Shown here: positions 59,284 to 64,000 of the stretch, in pieces
Layout: each line of letters begins with the position of its first letter
Position numbering within the stretch: the stretch's first letter is position 1
NCBI RefSeq assembly: GCF_014205175.1
Contig: NZ_JACHNA010000001.1
Location: 2,211,596 to 2,275,595, forward strand
DNA length: 64,000 bases
Reading direction: 5' to 3'
From: Micrococcus cohnii
GTDB taxonomy: Bacteria; Actinomycetota; Actinomycetes; Actinomycetales; Micrococcaceae
Notes under the pieces: generated by a model
The model's input: the letters and a program-made list of their open reading frames with translations, nothing else
What the model was told of the DNA's origin: nothing
Databases searched by the model: none
Made by a program: the position numbers and the translations under genes

Positions 59284-59335
59284 GTGCGGCCCCGACTCCG
59301 GCGCGCCCGCTGTTCCCCCGTCACGGCCCGGGCGG

Positions 59336-59341
59336 TAGCGT
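59336..59341 (+). promoter_or_regulatory. Candidate leaderless -10 element, glgE
   Basis: TAGCGT, spacer CGGCCCC (7 nt), GTG 59349. It lies 53 nt after the rlmB stop. Confidence 0.45.
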
Positions 59342-59348
59342 CGGCCCC

Positions 59349-61475
59349 GTGGAATCGCCGCAGAACCTCGCCGTCTCTGAGAACCGCCCCGTGAGCGCCG
59401 CCCCGCGGCCGGACACGATCACCGGCCGCATCCCGGTCACGGACGTGCAGCCGGTCGTCCAGGAGGGCCGGTTCCCGGCCAAAGCCGTCGTCGGCGAGGA
59501 CGTCCCGGTGCGGGCGACTGTCTTCCGGGAAGGGCATGACGGCCTCGGTGCCACCGTGCGCCTGTTCGGTCCCGACGGCGCCGAAGTGCAGCGGGTGCAC
59601 ATGCGGCCGGGCCGTCCCGGCCTCGACGAGTTCCTTGCGACGCTGCGCCCGGCCGAGCTCGGGTTGCACACGTTCGTGGTCGAGGGCTGGTCGGACCCGG
59701 TCGGCACGTGGCGGCACGCCGCGCAGGTGAAGGTGGCGGCGGGCATGGACGTGCAGCTCATGCTCGACGAGGGCGTCGCCCTGTTCTCGCGCGCCGCCGC
59801 CGACGACAATCGTTCTGCCGAGGACCGGGAGCTGTTCGCCCGTCTGTCTCGTGCGCTGGCGGACGAGACCGTCGAACCGGTCCGTCGCCTCGAGGCGCTC
59901 GAGGCCGATGACGTCGACCGGATGCTCGCCGCGCGTCCGGTCCGCGAGCTGGTCTCCAGCTCCGAGGAGTATCCCCTCGACGTGCAGCGGCGCCTGGCTG
60001 GCCGGGGCGCCTGGTATGAGTTCTTCCCGCGTTCGGAGGGAGCCCGCTACGACGAGGCCCTCGGACGCTGGGTCTCCGGCACGTTCTGCACTGCCGCGCA
60101 GCGCCTGGACGCGGTGGCGGCCATGGGGTTCGAGGTGGTGTACCTGCCGCCGATCCACCCGATCGGCCGGACCCACCGCAAGGGTCCGAACAACACGCTG
60201 CAGGCCGGCCTGCAGGACCCCGGCTCCCCGTGGGCCATCGGCGCGGCCGAGGGCGGGCACGACACGGTTCACCCGGACCTCGGCACCCTTGAGGACTTCG
60301 CGAGGTTCGTCGCCCGGGCCCATGAGCTGGACCTCGAGGTGGCCCTGGACCTCGCCCTGCAGTGCGCTCCGGACCACCCGTGGGTGGCGGAGCACCCGGA
60401 GTGGTTCACGACCCGCGTCGACGGGTCGATCGCCTATGCCGAGAACCCGCCGAAGAAGTACCAGGACATCTACCCGCTGAACTTTGACAACGACCCGAAC
60501 GGCCTGAGCGAGGCCGTGCTCGAGGTCGTGCTCGGCTGGGTCGAGCGCGGGGTGCACGTGTTCCGCGTCGACAATCCGCACACCAAGCCCCTCTGGTTCT
60601 GGGAGTGGCTGATCGCCCGGGTGCGCGAGGAGGAGCCGCGCGTCGTGTTCCTGGCCGAGGCGTTCACCCGCCCGGCGATGATGCACGCGCTGGGCCGGGT
60701 CGGCTTCCAACAGTCCTACGGCTACTTCACGTGGCGGAACACCCGCGAGGAGCTCGAGGAATACCTCGAGGAGGTCACCTCACGCACCGCGGGCTTCTAC
60801 CGCCCCAACTTCTTCGTGAACACCCCGGACATCCTCACGCCGTACCTGCAGACCGGCGGGCCGGGCGCGTTCAAGATCCGCGCGGTGATCGCCGCGACGT
60901 CGAACCCGCTGTGGGGCGTCTACGCCGGCTTCGAGCTGTTCGAGCATGTCCCGCGCCCGGGCGCCGAGGAGTACATCGACAACGAGAAGTACGAGTACCG
61001 GCCACGCGACTGGGCGGCGGCGGAGTCCGCCGGCGCGTCGCTGGCGCCGTACCTGCGTCGGCTCAACGAGATCCGTGCGCAGCACCCGGCCCTGCAGGAC
61101 CTGCAGAACCTGACCCTGCACGCCTCGACCCACCCGGACCTTCTGGTCTACTCCAAGTCCCGCCGCGCTCGACCGGAAGGCACGCATGCGCGGGCCGAGC
61201 GCGTGACCGACGCGAGCTCTGAGGGACTGGAGGCGACCGAGGCTGTCGACACGATCCTCGTCGTCGTCACCTGCGACCCGCACCGTGTCGCCGAGGCGAC
61301 GCTTCGTCTCGATCCGGCGGCCCTGTGCCTGCGACCGCAGGACCTCGACCACCACGGCCGGTTCGAGGTCGAAGACCTCATCACCGGGCAGCGGTGGCGC
61401 TGGGACGCGCAGCCCTACGTGCGCCTGGATCCCACCGACGAGCCTGCCCACGTCCTGCGCGTCGTGCGCGGTTGA
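59349..61475 (+). CDS. glgE: Maltose-1-phosphate maltosyltransferase GlgE
   Basis: A 708-residue GH13_3 enzyme extending alpha-1,4-glucan from maltose-1-phosphate. The N-terminal domain has [27 protein letters not shown]. The barrel shows [18 protein letters not shown], nucleophile Asp in [11 protein letters not shown] and acid Glu in [13 protein letters not shown]-terminal insert is rich in Arg and Glu (about residues 610-630). GTG 59349 is favoured by the TAGCGT hexamer and replaces a longer reading that would cross it. glgB follows after 44 nt. Confidence 0.95.
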   Translation: MESPQNLAVSENRPVSAAPRPDTITGRIPVTDVQPVVQEGRFPAKAVVGEDVPVRATVFREGHDGLGATVRLFGPDGAEVQRVHMRPGRPGLDEFLATLRPAELGLHTFVVEGWSDPVGTWRHAAQVKVAAGMDVQLMLDEGVALFSRAAADDNRSAEDRELFARLSRALADETVEPVRRLEALEADDVDRMLAARPVRELVSSSEEYPLDVQRRLAGRGAWYEFFPRSEGARYDEALGRWVSGTFCTAAQRLDAVAAMGFEVVYLPPIHPIGRTHRKGPNNTLQAGLQDPGSPWAIGAAEGGHDTVHPDLGTLEDFARFVARAHELDLEVALDLALQCAPDHPWVAEHPEWFTTRVDGSIAYAENPPKKYQDIYPLNFDNDPNGLSEAVLEVVLGWVERGVHVFRVDNPHTKPLWFWEWLIARVREEEPRVVFLAEAFTRPAMMHALGRVGFQQSYGYFTWRNTREELEEYLEEVTSRTAGFYRPNFFVNTPDILTPYLQTGGPGAFKIRAVIAATSNPLWGVYAGFELFEHVPRPGAEEYIDNEKYEYRPRDWAAAESAGASLAPYLRRLNEIRAQHPALQDLQNLTLHASTHPDLLVYSKSRRARPEGTHARAERVTDASSEGLEATEAVDTILVVVTCDPHRVAEATLRLDPAALCLRPQDLDHHGRFEVEDLITGQRWRWDAQPYVRLDPTDEPAHVLRVVRG

Positions 61476-61519
61476 GCCGCCCGCGCGTTCCCGTCCCCTC
61501 CCGAATCGAAGGTCCGCTC

Positions 61520-63838
61520 ATGAACACCCCGCACTCCGCCCCGACTCCGGCTCGGCCCGCGCCGCTCGCAGTGGACCGGCAGACGCTTGCGGCGGTGGCC
61601 CAGGGAGCCCATCACGCCCCGCACGACGTGCTCGGGGCGCATCCGCATCCGAGGGGCGAGGCGGTCACCTACCGCGTGCTGCGGCCGCTGGCCCGAACCG
61701 TCACGGTGGTGCCTGAGGACGGCGCGGAGCCGGTCCAGCTGCAACACGAGTTCGGCGGTGTGTTCGTCGGAGCCGGTCCGGCCGAGACGGGCGGGAATCC
61801 GGTGTACCGGGTGCGCGCGACGTACGTGGCGCCGCCGCAGCACGATGACGGCCACGCCGGTGAGAGCGTCTCCCGGCAGGCCCAGACCGAGCGCGTCGTC
61901 GAACATGTGGCCGACGACCCGTATCGGCATCTGCCCACCGTGGGCGAGCTGGACCTGCACCTGATCGGCGAGGGCCGGCACGAGCGCCTGTGGGAGACGC
62001 TGGGTGCGCGCGTCGTGCACGACGAGGACGGCCCGACCGGCACCTCGTTCGCGGTGTGGGCACCGAACGCCCGGGCGGTCCGCGTCGTCGGAGACCACAA
62101 CGGCTGGGACGGTCGCCTCCACGCGATGCGGGTGCTCGGCTCGTCCGGAGTGTGGGAGTTGTTCATCCCCTCGGTGGGCCATGGCGCACGGTACAAGTAC
62201 GAGATCCTCGGCGCGGACGGCCACTGGCGCCAGAAGGCCGATCCGCTCGCCCGGTGGACGGAGGTGCCTCCCGCGACGGCGTCACGGGTGTGGGACTCCG
62301 CCTACGAGTTCGCGGACCAGGCGTGGATGGCCGAGCGTGCCGTGACGGACCCGCACGAGCGACCGCTGAGTGTCTACGAGGTGCACTTGGGTTCGTGGCG
62401 TCCCGGGCTCGGGTACCGCGAGCTGGCCGAGCAGCTGGTGGAGTACGTCAGCTGGCTGGGCTTCACGCACGTGGAGTTCCTCCCGGTGGCTGAGCACCCG
62501 TTCGGAGGGTCGTGGGGCTATCAGGTGACGGGCTTCTACGCCCCCACCTCGCGCTTCGGCAACCCCGACGAGTTCAAGCACCTGGTCGACGCGCTGCACC
62601 GGGCCGGCATCGGCGTCCTCGTGGACTGGGTGCCGGCGCACTTCCCGAAGGACGAGTTCGCGCTGGGCCGCTTCGACGGGACCGCGCTGTACGAGCATCC
62701 GGACCCGCGCCGAGGCGAGCACCCGGACTGGGGTACGTACGTCTTCGACTACGGGCGCCACGAGGTGCGCAACTTCTTGGTGGCGAACGCCCTCTACTGG
62801 CTCGAGGAGTTCCACATCGACGGACTGCGCGTGGACGCGGTCGCGTCCATGCTGTACCTGGACTACTCGCGCGAGGACGGACAGTGGGAGCCGAACGTGC
62901 ACGGCGGCAACCACAACCTCGAGGCGATCGCGTTCCTTCAGGAGGTGAACTCGACGGCGTACCGGCTTCACCCGGGAATCCACATGATCGCGGAGGAGTC
63001 CACGGCCTTCGATGGCGTGAGCGCCCCCGTCGATGTCGGCGGCCTGGGCTTCGGCAAGAAGTGGAACATGGGGTGGATGCACGACACGCTGGCCTATCTC
63101 AGCGAGGACCCGGTGAACCGGTCATGGCATCACGGCCGGTGGACCTTCTCCATGGTCTACGCGTACTCGGAGAACTATGTGCTGCCGTTGTCCCATGACG
63201 AGGTGGTGCACGGGAAGGGGTCCCTGCTCTCGAAGATCCCCGGTGATCGCGCCCAGCAGCTGGCGACGTTGAGGGCCTACCTGGCCTATATGTGGGCGCA
63301 CCCGGGCAAACAGCTGCTCTTCATGGGAGGCGAGTTCGGGCAGCCCACGGAATGGTCGGAAGGCGCGGGGCTCGATTGGTCAGCGTCGTGGAGCGACGAT
63401 CACCGAGGGGTGCAGCTCACCGTGCGTCGGCTCAACGACCTGTACCGCAAGACCGCGGCCCTGTGGAGCCAGGACCACACGTCGGAGGGGTTCACGTGGC
63501 TGGAGGCGGATGCCGCCGCGGACAATCTGCTGGCGTTCGTGCGTCATGCCGATCCGAAAACCGCGGCTGAGGGGCACACGGACACGGCGGATCTGATCTG
63601 CCTGGCGCACCTGTCGGGTGTGTCGAGAGAGGGTCTGCGGATCGGGGTCCCCGCGCCGGGGCCATGGAACATCGTCGTGGACACGGATGATCCCGCCTAC
63701 GCGGGGGCGGGTCAGCGTGGGACCGAGGCGGACACCGTGTGGGCCGAGGCGGTGCCGCGACACGGACAGGATCACTCGGTGGTTCTGAATCTGCCCGCCC
63801 TGACGACGCTCTGGCTCCAGCCGGCGAACCGGGACTGA
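61520..63838 (+). CDS. glgB: 1,4-alpha-glucan branching enzyme
   Basis: A 772-residue GH13_9 enzyme adding alpha-1,6 branches. An N-terminal beta domain begins [18 protein letters not shown], then the CBM48 domain with [23 protein letters not shown]. The barrel has nucleophile Asp in [18 protein letters not shown], acid Glu in [13 protein letters not shown], and [16 protein letters not shown]. The tail differs from the usual end but finishes [13 protein letters not shown] 61520 is preceded by GAAGG. With glgE, it supplies the GlgE glucan pathway; treS and the maltokinase gene are not in the window. Confidence 0.95.
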   Translation: MNTPHSAPTPARPAPLAVDRQTLAAVAQGAHHAPHDVLGAHPHPRGEAVTYRVLRPLARTVTVVPEDGAEPVQLQHEFGGVFVGAGPAETGGNPVYRVRATYVAPPQHDDGHAGESVSRQAQTERVVEHVADDPYRHLPTVGELDLHLIGEGRHERLWETLGARVVHDEDGPTGTSFAVWAPNARAVRVVGDHNGWDGRLHAMRVLGSSGVWELFIPSVGHGARYKYEILGADGHWRQKADPLARWTEVPPATASRVWDSAYEFADQAWMAERAVTDPHERPLSVYEVHLGSWRPGLGYRELAEQLVEYVSWLGFTHVEFLPVAEHPFGGSWGYQVTGFYAPTSRFGNPDEFKHLVDALHRAGIGVLVDWVPAHFPKDEFALGRFDGTALYEHPDPRRGEHPDWGTYVFDYGRHEVRNFLVANALYWLEEFHIDGLRVDAVASMLYLDYSREDGQWEPNVHGGNHNLEAIAFLQEVNSTAYRLHPGIHMIAEESTAFDGVSAPVDVGGLGFGKKWNMGWMHDTLAYLSEDPVNRSWHHGRWTFSMVYAYSENYVLPLSHDEVVHGKGSLLSKIPGDRAQQLATLRAYLAYMWAHPGKQLLFMGGEFGQPTEWSEGAGLDWSASWSDDHRGVQLTVRRLNDLYRKTAALWSQDHTSEGFTWLEADAAADNLLAFVRHADPKTAAEGHTDTADLICLAHLSGVSREGLRIGVPAPGPWNIVVDTDDPAYAGAGQRGTEADTVWAEAVPRHGQDHSVVLNLPALTTLWLQPANRD

Positions 63839-64000
63839 CCCCCGCATCGAGGTCGGGGGAGGACAAGGGCGGCGCGTGCTGCACATCACGTCAGAGTGCC
63901 CTGGCGGATGAGGCGGTGAACGGGGGCTACGGAACGGTGACATCCGCATGAATCCGCAGTCGAGAGGCTGACCGGGGTGGACATGGACGCCCGTTTTGCG
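63839..64000. other. 162 nt after glgB, nothing recognised
   Basis: No gene, tRNA or strong hairpin is seen before the window ends. Confidence 0.4.

Overview
The window is about 64 kb of very GC-rich chromosomal DNA from an actinobacterium, most likely a member of the Micrococcales such as a Micrococcus or Kocuria relative. The genus is an inference. The evidence is the codon bias, the GlgE maltosyltransferase pathway, GTP-dependent PEP carboxykinase, a CarD regulator, a SenX3-RegX3 two-component system next to a phosphoglycerate mutase, and the order lpqE-like / carD / ispDF / cysS / rlmB. The last two arrangements match Mycobacterium tuberculosis gene order. No plasmid, phage, IS element, rRNA or CRISPR array is visible. 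Five single tRNA genes are present: Ser-CGA, Arg-ACG, Ser-GCT, Ser-TGA and Thr-CGT. All five are on the minus strand.

Layout. 1-5.6 kb: a DedA membrane protein (cut by the window edge), an RNA pseudouridine synthase, a lipoprotein, glgC, an Fpg/Nei glycosylase, a second lipoprotein and a VOC protein. 5.7-18 kb: the large helicase Lhr, rlmH, an exported hydrolase, tadA, upp, a winged-helix regulator, a SixA-like phosphatase and pckG. 18-22.9 kb: an accessory-looking module made of a small ESX/WXG100-like protein, a large alpha/beta hydrolase (DUF1023-like) and three tandem mosaic lipoprotein paralogues. 23-31 kb: hmp with an NsrR-like repressor, RecQ with an extra C-terminal domain, a phosphomannomutase and a polysaccharide-deacetylase-like lipoprotein. 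30-34 kb: an uncharacterised P-loop NTPase, translationally coupled to an ABC-exporter half whose ATPase motifs are all degenerate, then a membrane protein carrying an L7/L12-like helical motif. 34.5-44 kb: a PRC-barrel/DUF2382 stress protein with octapeptide repeats, an FAD/NAD(P)-binding protein, and a pair of secreted SLH-anchored enzymes (nuclease and 5'-nucleotidase). 44-64 kb: mostly housekeeping genes (quinone oxidoreductase, HAD hydrolase, holB, tmk, methyltransferase, gpm, phoU, senX3-regX3, an LpqE-like lipoprotein, carD, ispDF, cysS, rlmB, glgE, glgB).

How the genes may work together. glgC, a phosphohexomutase, glgE and glgB supply alpha-glucan metabolism. phoU/senX3/regX3 and the SLH nuclease/nucleotidase pair suggest phosphate scavenging from extracellular DNA, and PHO-box-like GTTCA repeats at 11-nt spacing lie at both loci. 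TadA is expected to convert A34 to inosine in the Arg-ACG tRNA encoded nearby. hmp and the NsrR-like gene form a nitric-oxide defence unit. Many genes start 6-8 nt after a TAnnnT-like -10 hexamer, the architecture of leaderless transcripts. This was used to choose several starts. The least explained parts are the ESX-like/hydrolase/lipoprotein module and the P-loop NTPase plus pseudo-ABC operon.
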